64,000 nucleotides of DNA from CAWELS01 sp964468205 (GTDB lineage Bacteria; Acidobacteriota; Terriglobia; Bryobacterales; Bryobacteraceae), in NCBI GenBank assembly GCA_964468205.1, contig CAYXVG010000027.1, positions 24,839 through 88,838 of the forward strand. Reading direction: 5' to 3'. Of the stretch, positions 42,017 to 51,191 are shown in pieces. Numbering within the stretch: the stretch's first letter is position 1; every line of letters begins with the position of its first letter. The translations under genes were made by a program, and so were the position numbers. The notes under the pieces were generated by a model. It had not been told where the DNA came from. It did no database searches and worked only from the letters and a program-made list of their open reading frames with translations.

Positions 42017-43456
42017 ATGTGCTATCGCGATCCTCACGTCCGCGCCCGAATCGTCGAATATCTCGGCGGGCGCAACCTCTCGGAAGCCACATGCGCCTAC
42101 ATCGCGGGGTCCAGTGAACCGGCCAGCAGTGAGTTCCAGCCTCGCCCGCCGCATGACCTGGATCTTCTATTGGAGCAAGGCGCGGAGATCTTCAGATCGC
42201 TCTGGGATCGGGAATCCCTGATCGTCCACCTTGATCTCGAGTATGTCAACTTCGATTTCCCGGCCGAGGCGTATCTGGATCCATGGCGGGCGTTTGAGCT
42301 GCAGCAGCCGGTCGAGCGGTTTGCGGAGGAGATATTCGCGGCCTCCGGAATCAGGCCTCTCCACATCATCAGCGGCAGGGGACACCATTTCGTTTGGAAG
42401 ATCTCGAAGGGTTCGGCCGCATACGGCCGCTTGCAGGATATCGGCCCGCTTCCTCATCACTTGGAGGAATACTACGCACAATCGCTCTCGCCGTCAGGCA
42501 AGTCCATCGAACCCGGGTTAGGTAGGGCGTACGCCGGCTTGGGCCTACTGATCGAGTACCTGTCAATCCGGCTGAAGGAAACCGCCTCCCCGCAATCAGA
42601 AGTGCCAGTGGAAGTCTCCGCAGTCGCCGTACCGCCCCAGCAGCGGGGGAAAGAAATGATCTCGATTGACATCACGGAATACGGAGATCCGCTGAACACC
42701 AGATCAATCGCGGTTCCTTTCGGCGCGTACCTCAAACCGTGGAGAAAGGCGGGTATCCTCCATGACGGAATCACGAGTCACGTTTCGCCGATGTTTCCCG
42801 TGCCCTTGCATGAGATGACAGCGGCCGAGGCGCTGCGAGTGATGCGGGAGCCCGCGGAAGTGACGCGGTTAGCGGCGGTTACAACTGCGAGCATCCCAGG
42901 ACAGGATCAAGGCGCTGAATCGCTGATTCAGGAGTATTCCAAATCCGATGTGGCGAAATATCACGATTGGTTCTACTCGCAGGAGCATGAGCCCGCTTCG
43001 GCTTGGCCCGCCACCTATGACCGGACTTCGCTCGACCCGCTGCCGCCTTGCACGGCCCGCATTCTTGAACATCCGAACGATCGGTTATTGAAACCGGCCG
43101 GCATCCGGGAAGTGGTCCGCGTGATGCTGGCGCTTGGCTGGCACCCGCGGCACATCGCCGGGCTCATCCGTTCGAAGTTCGAGCGTGACCACGGTTGGGG
43201 GAGCGAGTGGTACGTATACGATGCAGCGACACGGGCGGACTTTTACGTTCGCCTGTTCGCCGGACTCATCTACTTCGGCCTCGATGACCTTGGCCATTTC
43301 GACTGCGGCTTCGCGGAAGGGATGGAATCTTGCTCCCGGCCGGAGGGCGCCTGTAGTTTGGCCGAACTTCGACATTCACTGCTACAGAGGAGGAAACATG
43401 GGCGATTGGCCTGTCGGCCTTTCCACCGGCTGTTTCTACCAGACCAGCATATTTGA
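42017..43456 (+). CDS. archaeo-eukaryotic-primase (AEP)-like protein with C-terminal Cys cluster
   Basis: A 479-residue protein. Three AEP primase-polymerase motifs are in order: motif I LIVHLDLEYVNFD (catalytic D73-x-E75), motif II HIISGRGHHFVW (SGRGHH at 119-124, the sxH element) and motif III SIDITEYGDPLNTRSIAVPFGAYLKPW (D218, then TRS and PFGAYLK). This is the PriS-type catalytic core. The C-terminal third is helical (GIREVVRVMLALGWHPRHIAGLIRSKF) and ends with FDCGFAEGMESCSRPEGAC, a Cys cluster that could bind metal or Fe-S, as in PriL. ATG 42017 is favoured; a GTG at 41972 is possible. Its 3' end overlaps the next gene by 59 bases. Standalone AEPs act in priming, damage-tolerance or defence. 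Which applies here is open. Confidence 0.65.
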   Translation: MCYRDPHVRARIVEYLGGRNLSEATCAYIAGSSEPASSEFQPRPPHDLDLLLEQGAEIFRSLWDRESLIVHLDLEYVNFDFPAEAYLDPWRAFELQQPVERFAEEIFAASGIRPLHIISGRGHHFVWKISKGSAAYGRLQDIGPLPHHLEEYYAQSLSPSGKSIEPGLGRAYAGLGLLIEYLSIRLKETASPQSEVPVEVSAVAVPPQQRGKEMISIDITEYGDPLNTRSIAVPFGAYLKPWRKAGILHDGITSHVSPMFPVPLHEMTAAEALRVMREPAEVTRLAAVTTASIPGQDQGAESLIQEYSKSDVAKYHDWFYSQEHEPASAWPATYDRTSLDPLPPCTARILEHPNDRLLKPAGIREVVRVMLALGWHPRHIAGLIRSKFERDHGWGSEWYVYDAATRADFYVRLFAGLIYFGLDDLGHFDCGFAEGMESCSRPEGACSLAELRHSLLQRRKHGRLACRPFHRLFLPDQHI

Positions 43457-44219
43457 CTGCCTCGAGGATGTGCGCAGCGCCGGCTTCAGCACGATCGAGG
43501 TGTGCACGTACCCGGATCACCTCGACTATCACGACCGCAACGCTGTCGATCGGGCCGCCGAACGGCTGCGAAACCTGGAAATTGAAGCCTACTCCATCCA
43601 TGCTCCGTTCAAGGACAGCATCGATATCAGCTCGCCAGACGAGGACAGGTGGAGATTCTCGGTGAACGAAATGCTCGAGGCGGCCGCGGCCGCGGCAACT
43701 CTGGAGGTGAGGCACTTCGTAATCCACCCGGGACCGGAGGTCTCTCTGCGGCTGGACCGGGGCGAGCAACTCACCCGAATGAACAACGCTGCCAGGGCAC
43801 TCACCAAGGTGAGCCGGCGCTGCCGGGAGGAGGGTATGCGGCTGGCTCTCGAAAATGTGCTTCCGCACTTGCTCTTCGGTAGCATCGGCGATCTTCTGTG
43901 GATTTTCGGGGCGATAGAGGACTTGGATGTCGGGATCTGCCTGGATACGGGGCATGCCCATCTGACCGGAAGCCTCCCTCTCGTAACTGACAAACTCGGA
44001 GCGCATATAAAAGTGGTGCATGCAAACGACAACAAGAGTAAGCATGACGACCATCTGCCTCCCGGCGACGGAGAGATTGACTGGACCCGCTTCGGGCAGC
44101 AGCTAAACGCCGCCGGCTTCAATGGAACCGTCATTCTGGAATTGGCGGGCGAGGATCCGGATCCGAAGGCCGTTCTACAACGAGCGAGACGGGCCCGGCG
44201 CTTTCTTCGGACTCTGTAG
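43398..44219 (+). CDS. xylose-isomerase/AP-endonuclease-like TIM barrel protein
   Basis: A 273-residue TIM barrel of the AP endonuclease 2 superfamily. Metal-type ligands appear along the barrel: H in SIHAPFKDS, H in FVIHPGPE, E in LALENVLPH, D and H in LDTGHAHLTG, H in VVHANDN, H and D in DDHLPPGDGEIDW, and E in VILELAGED, as in Endo IV and sugar isomerases. ATG 43398 follows GGAGGAAAC, inside the 3' end of the AEP-like gene (59-base overlap in another frame), so the two are co-transcribed. The protein could be a sugar isomerase or epimerase, or, given the neighbour, a nuclease-like DNA-repair partner. The sequence alone does not decide. Confidence 0.8.
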   Translation: MGDWPVGLSTGCFYQTSIFDCLEDVRSAGFSTIEVCTYPDHLDYHDRNAVDRAAERLRNLEIEAYSIHAPFKDSIDISSPDEDRWRFSVNEMLEAAAAAATLEVRHFVIHPGPEVSLRLDRGEQLTRMNNAARALTKVSRRCREEGMRLALENVLPHLLFGSIGDLLWIFGAIEDLDVGICLDTGHAHLTGSLPLVTDKLGAHIKVVHANDNKSKHDDHLPPGDGEIDWTRFGQQLNAAGFNGTVILELAGEDPDPKAVLQRARRARRFLRTL

Positions 44220-44260
44220 GCCGGGGCTGAAACCAATCCCGCCGGGCGGAGTCACCTGTA

Positions 44261-46120
44261 TTGGCGGCCGAAGAGGAAGCGAAAAAGAACTGGATCAGTA
44301 GTGCGATCGGAATCGCGCTGATCGCGGCGCTGATCTACGTGGTCTTCGGGCTCGAAATGCCCGGCGGACCGGAGGAAATCCCGTACACGAAATTCAAGTC
44401 GGAAGTGCGTGAAGGGCGGGTTGCGGAAGTGACTCTGGCCGGCCAAGTGGTGAGGGGCACATATAAGCAGGAGGACGAAGAGAAAGCACCAGCGCCCTTT
44501 CAGACCGCGCTGCCGCCGATCGACGACCAGGAGCTGATTGCATTGCTCGAAGAGAATGGCGTTACGGTGCGCGTTGAGCCACAGGACGATAACGGGTGGA
44601 CGACGATCCTGATCGGCTTCTTGCCGTGGCTATTGATAATTGGATTCATTGTCTATACCAGCCGCCGAATGCAGCAGCAGATGGGCGGCGCCGGGGGCCC
44701 TGGGGGGATCTTTCAGTTCACCCGATCGAAGGCCAAGCGTTATCACAAAGGCGAAAGCGAAACGAGTTTCGAGGATGTCGCCGGCCTCGAGAATCCTAAG
44801 CGCGATCTACAGGAGATTATTAACTACCTGGCCGACCCCGGGCGGTACCGGGCGCTCGGCGCAAAGCTTCCCCGCGGAGTGCTGCTGGTGGGTCCGCCGG
44901 GAACGGGCAAAACGCTCCTGGCAAAAGCAGTCGCGGGCGAAGCGCACGTACCGTTCTTCAGCATCAGCGGCTCGGAGTTCATCGAAATGCTCGTAGGTGT
45001 GGGCGCATCGCGAGTACGGGATATGTTTGAGAACGCCAAGCACGAAGCTCCGTCCGTGATTTTCATCGATGAACTCGATTCGGTCGGCCGATCGCGCGGC
45101 GCCGGCCTCGGCGGCGGTCACGACGAACGCGAGCAGACGCTCAATCAAATACTCTCCGAGATGGACGGATTTTCACCAGGCGAGGCGGTGGTGGCGCTGG
45201 CCGCCACGAACCGGCCCGACGTACTGGACCCCGCCCTAATGCGTCCGGGGCGCTTCGATCGCAAGATCGTGCTCGAGATGCCGCGAAAAGACGCCCGCCA
45301 GAAGATCTTGGAGGTGCATACGAAACGGGTGCCGCTGGCTGAAGACGTCGACCTCGAGATCGTCGCCAAACGGACCGTCGGATTTTCAGGCGCCGACCTG
45401 GAGAACCTCGTCAACGAAGCGGCTCTACTGGCGGGGCGCGAACACAAGGACCAAGTGAACATGACACTTTTTGAACAGGCGCGGGATAAGATCGTGCTCG
45501 GCGCGGAACGCGAATCCATGCTTGGCGAAGAGGAAAAACGGCGCGTCGCCTACCATGAGTCGGGCCACGCCCTGCTCACCTGCCTGCTCCCGAACACCGA
45601 CCCGCTAGACAAGGTGACTATCATCCCGCGCGGCCGGGCACTGGGCGCCACCGAACAGTTAATGGAAGAGGAGCGCCATAACCTGCGCGAGGGGTACCTC
45701 AAAGATCGCATTACCGTGATGCTGGGCGGACGTGTCTCCGAGAAACTGGTCTATGACGAGCTGAGCACCGGAGCCGAGGACGATCTCCGGCAAGCGACCG
45801 GTCTCGCGAAACGTATGGTCAGTCGTTGGGGAATGAGCGAAAAGTTGGGTGCGGTTGCGTTCCGCCGCGACGAGGATCATGTCTTCCTGGGCCGCGAAAT
45901 GACCCAGCCGCCGGACTTCTCCGAGCACACCGCCCAACTCATCGACAACGAGATCCGCTCCCTGATTCAAGGTCTGGAGGAGAAAGCGCGCGAACTGCTT
46001 GGCGGCCACAGGAAACAACTTGACGCTTTGGCCGAGGCGCTGCTGGAGAATGAGAGTCTCGACGCCAGCGAGATTCGAAAGCTGGTGGAGACGGCCGGCG
46101 AAGAGGAAAAGGTTCAATAA
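44261..46120 (+). CDS. ftsH: FtsH membrane AAA+ zinc protease
   Basis: A 619-residue FtsH. It has two N-terminal membrane helices (about 11-30 and 113-133) with a small periplasmic region between. The AAA module has Walker A GPPGTGKT (211-218), Walker B VIFIDELDSVG, second region of homology ATNRPDVLDPALMRPGRFDR. The protease site is HESGH (432-436), with the third zinc Asp expected downstream near ELSTGAEDDLRQAT. It degrades misfolded membrane proteins and regulators. Translation starts at TTG 44261 (no ATG nearby). It is probably an accessory copy inside a stress island, as another housekeeping ftsH would be expected elsewhere in the genome (inference). Confidence 0.93.
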   Translation: MAAEEEAKKNWISSAIGIALIAALIYVVFGLEMPGGPEEIPYTKFKSEVREGRVAEVTLAGQVVRGTYKQEDEEKAPAPFQTALPPIDDQELIALLEENGVTVRVEPQDDNGWTTILIGFLPWLLIIGFIVYTSRRMQQQMGGAGGPGGIFQFTRSKAKRYHKGESETSFEDVAGLENPKRDLQEIINYLADPGRYRALGAKLPRGVLLVGPPGTGKTLLAKAVAGEAHVPFFSISGSEFIEMLVGVGASRVRDMFENAKHEAPSVIFIDELDSVGRSRGAGLGGGHDEREQTLNQILSEMDGFSPGEAVVALAATNRPDVLDPALMRPGRFDRKIVLEMPRKDARQKILEVHTKRVPLAEDVDLEIVAKRTVGFSGADLENLVNEAALLAGREHKDQVNMTLFEQARDKIVLGAERESMLGEEEKRRVAYHESGHALLTCLLPNTDPLDKVTIIPRGRALGATEQLMEEERHNLREGYLKDRITVMLGGRVSEKLVYDELSTGAEDDLRQATGLAKRMVSRWGMSEKLGAVAFRRDEDHVFLGREMTQPPDFSEHTAQLIDNEIRSLIQGLEEKARELLGGHRKQLDALAEALLENESLDASEIRKLVETAGEEEKVQ

Positions 46121-46181
46121 CTTCAAGGCGCCCGGCGAAAGGGGTGCGGGACATACAGACTCCCACACCCTGAGTAGAGCG

Positions 46182-46769
46182 CTAGCGGGCGGACTTGGCT
46201 TCCTCCGGCCGGACGGCGATGTGTTCGGCTAGTTTGAAATTCAGGATCACGTTGGCCGATACATCAAGGCCAGGACCGCGCACTACCTGGAATGAAACGC
46301 CCGATCCTCTGGCCACGGCCATCACCGCTCTATCGCCGGCGGCCAAACCGCTCACGACGTCGTCAACATCAGTCGTACCTTCAGGGGTTTCGCCGGGCCG
46401 GACTTTTCGAAACCCGGCAGTGGTCTCGGCGAATCCCGAGGTGACAGGGTATTTCTTTCCGTCTATCGTGATCTCGACGAGTTCGAGAGCGAAGTCGTCC
46501 ACGTCATGCGTAGTGTGGTACTGCGGGATGTTGACCATCCGCACTTTGACGTCGGCTCCTGCCGGCGCGACGGTAACGCTGTCGCTCTCGAGCGGTTCGG
46601 AAAGGCGTCCCTTGAAAGTATCACCGGGATCGTTCTTCTCGGAATCCACTGGCTCCAGCAGTTCAACTGAAACGACGGCGCCGGCGGGGACTACCGGAAA
46701 GTGTTTCTTCGCGGGCGCCAGGCTCAGTGTGACAAGCAATGCAGCGACAGTTGCGATGAATGTCTTCAT
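46182..46769 (-). CDS. exported hypothetical protein
   Basis: A 195-residue protein with a signal peptide (about 1-19, IATVAALLVTLSLAPA). The mature part is beta-rich (VPAGAVVSVELLEPVDSEKND, DTFKGRLSEPLESDS, TVAPAGADVKVRMVNI), as in small periplasmic beta-sandwich proteins with a preserved pattern of strands. ATG 46769 follows GGAGG and begins the leader. It lies convergent with ftsH. No motif for activity is seen. I recall similar proteins with a lipid- or polymer-binding description, but this is not certain. Confidence 0.7.
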   Translation of the reverse strand: MKTFIATVAALLVTLSLAPAKKHFPVVPAGAVVSVELLEPVDSEKNDPGDTFKGRLSEPLESDSVTVAPAGADVKVRMVNIPQYHTTHDVDDFALELVEITIDGKKYPVTSGFAETTAGFRKVRPGETPEGTTDVDDVVSGLAAGDRAVMAVARGSGVSFQVVRGPGLDVSANVILNFKLAEHIAVRPEEAKSAR

Positions 46770-46937
46770 ACCATGATCCTCCACAGGTGAGACAGGCAAG
46801 GGAGGGAGGGCGTTACGGGCAATCCCCGGGAGCAGCAACCCCACGGTCAACCTTGTGGCCCCGCTCCCGGCCAGTATGGGTATTGGATCGGTGGAAACGA
46901 ACGCTGAGCTGAGGGATCACTTGGTTGGAGGAATTTC

Positions 46938-47417
46938 ATGAACGGCTCAACAAATGCGTCCTACGCACCGTTGCCTCTGCGTCTGATCTTGGGCATTGGT
47001 TTTGTGGTCCACGGCTATCCGAAGCTGTTAACGGCTTCCGGGTATGAGTCCATTACCGGTATGCTGAGCCAGATCGGCATACCGCTGCCGGGTCTTATGG
47101 GCGTAGTGGTGGCGGTAGTGGAGTTTTTCGGCGGTCTGGCGCTGATAGCCGGGGCGCTCGTGCCAATTGTCTCCGCGCTGGGCATTATCAACATGCTGGT
47201 GGCGCTCTTCGCAGTGCACTTGCCGCACGGTTTCAGTTTTATGAATATCACCGGACAGACGGAACAGGGCCCGGAGTTCGGGATGCCTGGTTACGAGGTC
47301 AACTTGCTATATATTGCGGGGTTCCTGGCGCTATATTTCTGGGGAGCGGGTCCTTTGTCTGTCGATCAGTGGCTGGCGGGCCGCAGCAAAAAGGGCGGTC
47401 AAGCGAAAGCCAGTTAG
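46938..47417 (+). CDS. DoxX-family membrane protein
   Basis: A 159-residue protein with four membrane helices (LPLRLILGIGFVVHGYPKLL, LMGVVVAVVEFFGGLALIAG, ALGIINMLVALFAVHLPHGF and VNLLYIAGFLALYFWGAG) typical of DoxX/SURF4-like proteins. The motif GYPKL after the first helix and the short C-terminal basic tail (RSKKGGQAKAS) fit. DoxX proteins occur in redox and stress clusters; exact function is unsettled. Its 3' end overlaps the convergent glycosyltransferase gene by 4 bases. A ribosome site GGAGGAATTTC lies before the ATG. Confidence 0.86.
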   Translation: MNGSTNASYAPLPLRLILGIGFVVHGYPKLLTASGYESITGMLSQIGIPLPGLMGVVVAVVEFFGGLALIAGALVPIVSALGIINMLVALFAVHLPHGFSFMNITGQTEQGPEFGMPGYEVNLLYIAGFLALYFWGAGPLSVDQWLAGRSKKGGQAKAS

Positions 47418-48709
47418 ACGTGCTTGCTACTGGCTTGGCGGGATCCGCCATTACGGCGCCACAGCGCCGCCCAAGCGAGATCCGCTTTCTGCACGGCGAG
47501 TGCCCATTCGACTTTCACGCGCTCGCGAACGGATTGCCAAGCGCTCGGCTCGACGGCGGGCAATGCTTCGATGGCCTGCCGGTACGTCTGTAGCATCCGC
47601 TTGGCGCACTGGCCCCGGTCGAATTCAGCGGCCCGTCTTTTCGCCGCTTCGCCAAGTCTGTGCAGCGTTTCAGAACTGTTCGCGAGCCGTTTCATTACCT
47701 CGGCGAATTCGGTCGCGGGAGTGTCCGCGGGCAGCAGCAGGCCGTCGTCGCCGTCGCGGATAACGTCGTGTGGACCGGGGGCATCCAGGGCAAGCACCGG
47801 CACTCCGGCCGCCATGCTCTCGAGCAGGACTAACCCCTGGGTATCCGACTTCGAGGCGAACACGAACAGATCCGAGGCGGCATAGGCGTCTGCCAGGGAT
47901 TGCCCCTGTAACTTACCGGTTATGATGACTCGGTCTCTGACACCTGCTTCCTGAAACTGTCGCTCAACGTTTGCAACTGATCCTCCCTCGCCCACTAGCA
48001 AGAACTTCGCGGCTCTCGGCTGGTGGTTGAGGAAACGGGCGGCGCTCGCGCCTATATATTCCATGTTCTTCGCCGGAACCAGCCGGCCCACATGAGCAAC
48101 GACGAATTCATCCGGACGGATTCCGTGGCGCCTCCGGCCACGCTCGCGGTTTCCCGAGGCGGCCCAACGTCCGTCGATGCCAGTCGGAACAACTGCCAAC
48201 GGCGTCGTAACGCCACGCTCGCGGAGGATGCGAGCGACAGATGGGGTGGGCGCCACCGTCACGTCGCAGAGGTTGGCGAAGACGACGGGAAGATTGGTGG
48301 CGATGCGCCGCGCCGCCGCGCGCTCGATGCCCAACAAACCGGCATAACGCTCGAACAGAGTGTGATTTGTGTAGACGAGGGGCAACGCTCTCATCCGCGC
48401 CTGCCGCAAAGCCGTGTCGCCAAGCAGAAACGGCTGGTGACAGTGGATCACGTCTGGTTCGAAGCCGTCGAGGCGTCTTCGCAAACCCGGAGGGAACGGC
48501 AGGCAGGCGGACCACTCAGTGCCATGGAAACGCTCAATCGCGGGCAGTCGTAATACAAATTCGTCCGATTCCCGGGACTTTCCGATCATCGGGGCAACCA
48601 CCAATGTCTGGTGGCCAAGTCTGCGAAACTCGCGCGCGAAAGACTCGACCGAACGCTCCACTCCGCCTACTAAAGGAGCGTAGCTGTTAGTCAGCATTGC
48701 GATTCTCAT
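47414..48709 (-). CDS. glycosyltransferase family 4
   Basis: A 431-residue GT-B glycosyltransferase. The N-terminal acceptor domain starts MRIAMLTNSYAPLVGGVERS, and the donor side has FVVAHVGRLVPAKNMEYI, FLLVGEGGSVANVERQF and the family signature ESMAAGVPVLALDAPGPHDVI (E-x7-E type is partly seen as SDTQGLVLLESMAAG). It transfers a sugar from a nucleotide donor to a lipid or glycan acceptor, such as in capsule, glycolipid or stress polymer synthesis. ATG 48709 begins the Rossmann strand. The C-terminal 70 residues are extra and helical. There is no neighbouring polysaccharide cluster. Confidence 0.87.
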   Translation of the reverse strand: MRIAMLTNSYAPLVGGVERSVESFAREFRRLGHQTLVVAPMIGKSRESDEFVLRLPAIERFHGTEWSACLPFPPGLRRRLDGFEPDVIHCHQPFLLGDTALRQARMRALPLVYTNHTLFERYAGLLGIERAAARRIATNLPVVFANLCDVTVAPTPSVARILRERGVTTPLAVVPTGIDGRWAASGNRERGRRRHGIRPDEFVVAHVGRLVPAKNMEYIGASAARFLNHQPRAAKFLLVGEGGSVANVERQFQEAGVRDRVIITGKLQGQSLADAYAASDLFVFASKSDTQGLVLLESMAAGVPVLALDAPGPHDVIRDGDDGLLLPADTPATEFAEVMKRLANSSETLHRLGEAAKRRAAEFDRGQCAKRMLQTYRQAIEALPAVEPSAWQSVRERVKVEWALAVQKADLAWAALWRRNGGSRQASSKHV

Positions 48710-48810
48710 TGGCGCCACCTCTGTTGCACGCGCTAACTCCACCGTTTACTGCTGATGACCGGATGTCACGGACCCCCGCCGGCACTGTGTGTAGACATGG
48801 GTTCGGAGGC

Positions 48811-48907
48811 CCGCACCACATTCGCGCGCGCAACGAAGTTCACGGAGAGTTCCTACTTCGGCGACCTGCTTGTCAGACCGCACCACATTCGCGCGCAACG
48901 AGTTCAC
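48811..48907. repeat. pair of imperfect direct repeats
   Basis: The 33-base sequence at 48811-48843 (CCGCACCACATTCGCGC...) recurs as a 30-base version at 48878-48907; they differ only by a GC dinucleotide and one A. The start-to-start distance is 67 bases. The second copy overlaps the stop end of the small gene at 48904-49095. This could be a recombination footprint or duplicated regulatory site. No more copies were noticed. Confidence 0.7.
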
Positions 48908-49095
48908 CCTCTGATGTACTTGTTTGCGAGTTCGAGGATCGGATCCGCTTCTTTCCGAATATCACGCGCGACCGCTTCAAGTTGAATCGAGACGTCGGGG
49001 TCTCTGTAGGCTTTGGCTGTTTCGTTCAGACGGTCTCCGTAGTGCTTGAGGCGCGCGGAAAGTTCTTCGAGCTTGTGTAGTTCTTCTAGTGTCAT
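48904..49095 (-). CDS. small helical hypothetical protein
   Basis: A 63-residue, charged, wholly helical protein (MTLEELHKLEELSARLKHYG, ARDIRKEADPILELANKYI), likely coiled-coil. It reads from ATG 49095, with a weak GGGAG site 11 bases before; an upstream in-frame ATG at 49137 is possible. The much longer open frame that continues upstream is Pro/Arg-rich and is not protein-like. It is divergent from the sigma-70 gene. Function unknown. Confidence 0.6.
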   Translation of the reverse strand: MTLEELHKLEELSARLKHYGDRLNETAKAYRDPDVSIQLEAVARDIRKEADPILELANKYIRG

Positions 49096-49325
49096 TACAG
49101 TAGTTACTCCCGCGGAGGTGACTGGTCCACTTGCCATGTCGTTACCCGCATTCACGGGCCGTCGACGAAGGGCGCCTCCAGCCATGGCTGTAGGTCCGGC
49201 CCACGCATCTGCAACCCCTTTCGCAACGAATACGTCCGAATAAATAGCGAAGATCGTGTTCGGAACCGCGTTTGCGCGCGCAACCGCGAAAGCGTGATCG
49301 CCGGCTCTCGAACTGACCGAATCAG

Positions 49326-50828
49326 ATGGAAAAAGAGAACCTGGAGAGAATCCATCCCCCTCTTCCAACGGACTCCCACTCGGGCGAAAGCGATTCACAC
49401 GACGGGGACAAGAGTGAACTGCGTGAGCGGACTTCCGAGGACAATCTGCGCGTCTACTTAAGCGAAATGGGTGCGATTCCCCTGTTGAGTAAGCTGGAGG
49501 AAGTCGCCTTGGCACGGCAGATGGAGATTGGACGCGAGCGGATGCTAAAAGCCGTTTGCCGCTCAGGCTACGTGCAGCGGGAAGCGGCAAGGCAGGCGGA
49601 AGAGGTCTGTACGGGGAAGTGCTCGCTCGACACGCTGGTGGCATTTGGCCGCGCTCCGGATGAGCGGTCAGCCGACTTGAAGAGAAGACGCGACGCGGTA
49701 TATCGGCGAGTAGCGGAGTTAGTCGAATTGCGCCGGCATTATCTCGCGCTCGGCGCGCACCTCGAAAACACTCCGAAGCGCAATCGCAGGCAGCGGGCCC
49801 GGCGCCAGGCGAGATTGCGCCGCTGCCGGGTAACCGTTGCGCAAGCCATCCGGAAGATTCCCTTTAGGCCGCAAGTTTGGAGTCAATTTCGGTCCGATCT
49901 CGAGCGCATGTTCGAGGAACTCCGGCAACTGCAATCCCAATTGCGCGCGATTCAGAATTTGCATGGGACGCCGGCCCCTAAGACTGCCCGAGAACTGCGG
50001 CGTGAGATCAGACGGCGCGAGAAGGAGGCGGAAGCTAACCTCTCGGAACTCCAGCACACCGTGACCAGGATTCGCAGCGGAAAAAGGCAAGCGGACCGCG
50101 CGAAAGAGAAGATCGTGGAAGCGAATCTCCGGCTCGTGGTCTCTGTGGCTAAGAAGTACGCGAATTACGGCCTCGGCCTCGCGGACCTCATCCAGGAAGG
50201 CAACCTCGGGCTCATGCACGCAGTGGACAAATTTGAGTACCGCCGGGGGTTCAAATTCTCCACTTACGCCACGTGGTGGATCCGGCAGGCGGTCAGCCGT
50301 GCGGTCGCTGATCAATCCCGCACCATCCGGCTGCCGGTGCACAGCCACGAAAGTCTGAAAAGAATCGTCTCCGCGAGCCGCGAATTGGAAAAAGAACTGG
50401 GGCGCGTTCCGAGCAGCGAGGAGGTCGGCCAGCGAACCGACATTCCGGTGGACCGGATCAGACAACTGGTGGCCGTTTCGCGCGAGCCCGTTTCCTTCGA
50501 AACACCGGTCGGTCGCGACCAAGATTCCGCGCTTGGCGAGTTGCTCGAGGATGACATGGCCGCTTCCCCAATGGAACCCCTGGCCGGAGCTAAGCTGCGC
50601 CAAGAGACGGAGCACGTCCTGAGAACCTTGACTTCGCGCGAAGAAGCTGTGATCCGGCTGCGCTTCGGCATCGGGTGCGAGCGGCAGCACACGTTGACGG
50701 AGATTGGCGCCAAGCTCAACCTCACGCGGGAACGAATCCGTCAGATTGAGAAGAAGGCCCTCCGGCAGTTGGGCGCACCGGAACGCACACGCCACCTTAG
50801 ATCATTGCTCGACTCCGCCAGCGGCTGA
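49326..50828 (+). CDS. RNA polymerase sigma-70 family factor (group 2-like)
   Basis: A 500-residue sigma factor. Region 1.2 is near residue 38-70 (DNLRVYLSEMGAIPLLSKLEE). An insert of about 190 residues, Arg-rich, separates it from region 2 (IVEANLRLVVSVAKKYANYG, DLIQEGNLGLMHAV, FKFSTYATWWIRQAVSRA), then region 3 (ESLKRIVSASRELEKELGR) and region 4 (LTSREEAVIRLRFGIG, HTLTEIGAKLNLTRERIRQIE). The helices and the HTH are intact. It lacks an acidic region 1.1, so it looks like an alternative rather than the housekeeping sigma factor. It probably directs expression of stress genes in this island (inference). Confidence 0.88.
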   Translation: MEKENLERIHPPLPTDSHSGESDSHDGDKSELRERTSEDNLRVYLSEMGAIPLLSKLEEVALARQMEIGRERMLKAVCRSGYVQREAARQAEEVCTGKCSLDTLVAFGRAPDERSADLKRRRDAVYRRVAELVELRRHYLALGAHLENTPKRNRRQRARRQARLRRCRVTVAQAIRKIPFRPQVWSQFRSDLERMFEELRQLQSQLRAIQNLHGTPAPKTARELRREIRRREKEAEANLSELQHTVTRIRSGKRQADRAKEKIVEANLRLVVSVAKKYANYGLGLADLIQEGNLGLMHAVDKFEYRRGFKFSTYATWWIRQAVSRAVADQSRTIRLPVHSHESLKRIVSASRELEKELGRVPSSEEVGQRTDIPVDRIRQLVAVSREPVSFETPVGRDQDSALGELLEDDMAASPMEPLAGAKLRQETEHVLRTLTSREEAVIRLRFGIGCERQHTLTEIGAKLNLTRERIRQIEKKALRQLGAPERTRHLRSLLDSASG

Positions 50829-50861
50829 CGATGTGCTGGAGAGGCCGCAGCCAGCCGCAGC

Positions 50862-51065
50862 TCAACAGTTACAGCGATTCGGGCATCTCCAATACTCGCT
50901 TGGCGGCAGGGATTTGCCATCTGTTTGAGGGGTCCATCTGCAGCCGCATGCCATACACTGCAACTCCAGATCGTAGTTGTTCACCACCTGGACTCCCAAT
51001 TCGTCCAAATGTTCGATATCCAAGCGGTTTGGTACAGCGTTTCTCAGATCCTTCGCAGTTGCCAT
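50862..51065 (-). CDS. small zinc-ribbon protein
   Basis: A 67-residue protein beginning MATAKDLRNAVPNRLD after an AGGAGGG site (7-8 bases). It has a Cys4-like pattern: LQCMACGCRW, and at the C-terminus YWRCPNRCNC, which could hold a zinc ribbon. Such small proteins often bind RNA or are subunits of larger complexes. The ATG at 51065 is preferred over longer frames upstream. The gene is convergent with the sigma factor stop (34 bases). Confidence 0.7.
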   Translation of the reverse strand: MATAKDLRNAVPNRLDIEHLDELGVQVVNNYDLELQCMACGCRWTPQTDGKSLPPSEYWRCPNRCNC

Positions 51066-51191
51066 AGAACCCTCCTCTCTCGGGTAGACGACAAGCCTCC
51101 CGAAAAGTTTCCCGCACTCGCGTGTAATCTCGCTTCGAAACATCGAAGGGAAGCGGGTGTCCCCCAATAAGAGAGGAGGCACAGCAAATCG

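Noticed and set aside
48904..49644. Extended 246-codon version of the small helical gene
   Set aside because: The first 180 residues are Pro/Arg-rich and overlap the divergent sigma gene; only the last 63 residues look like protein.
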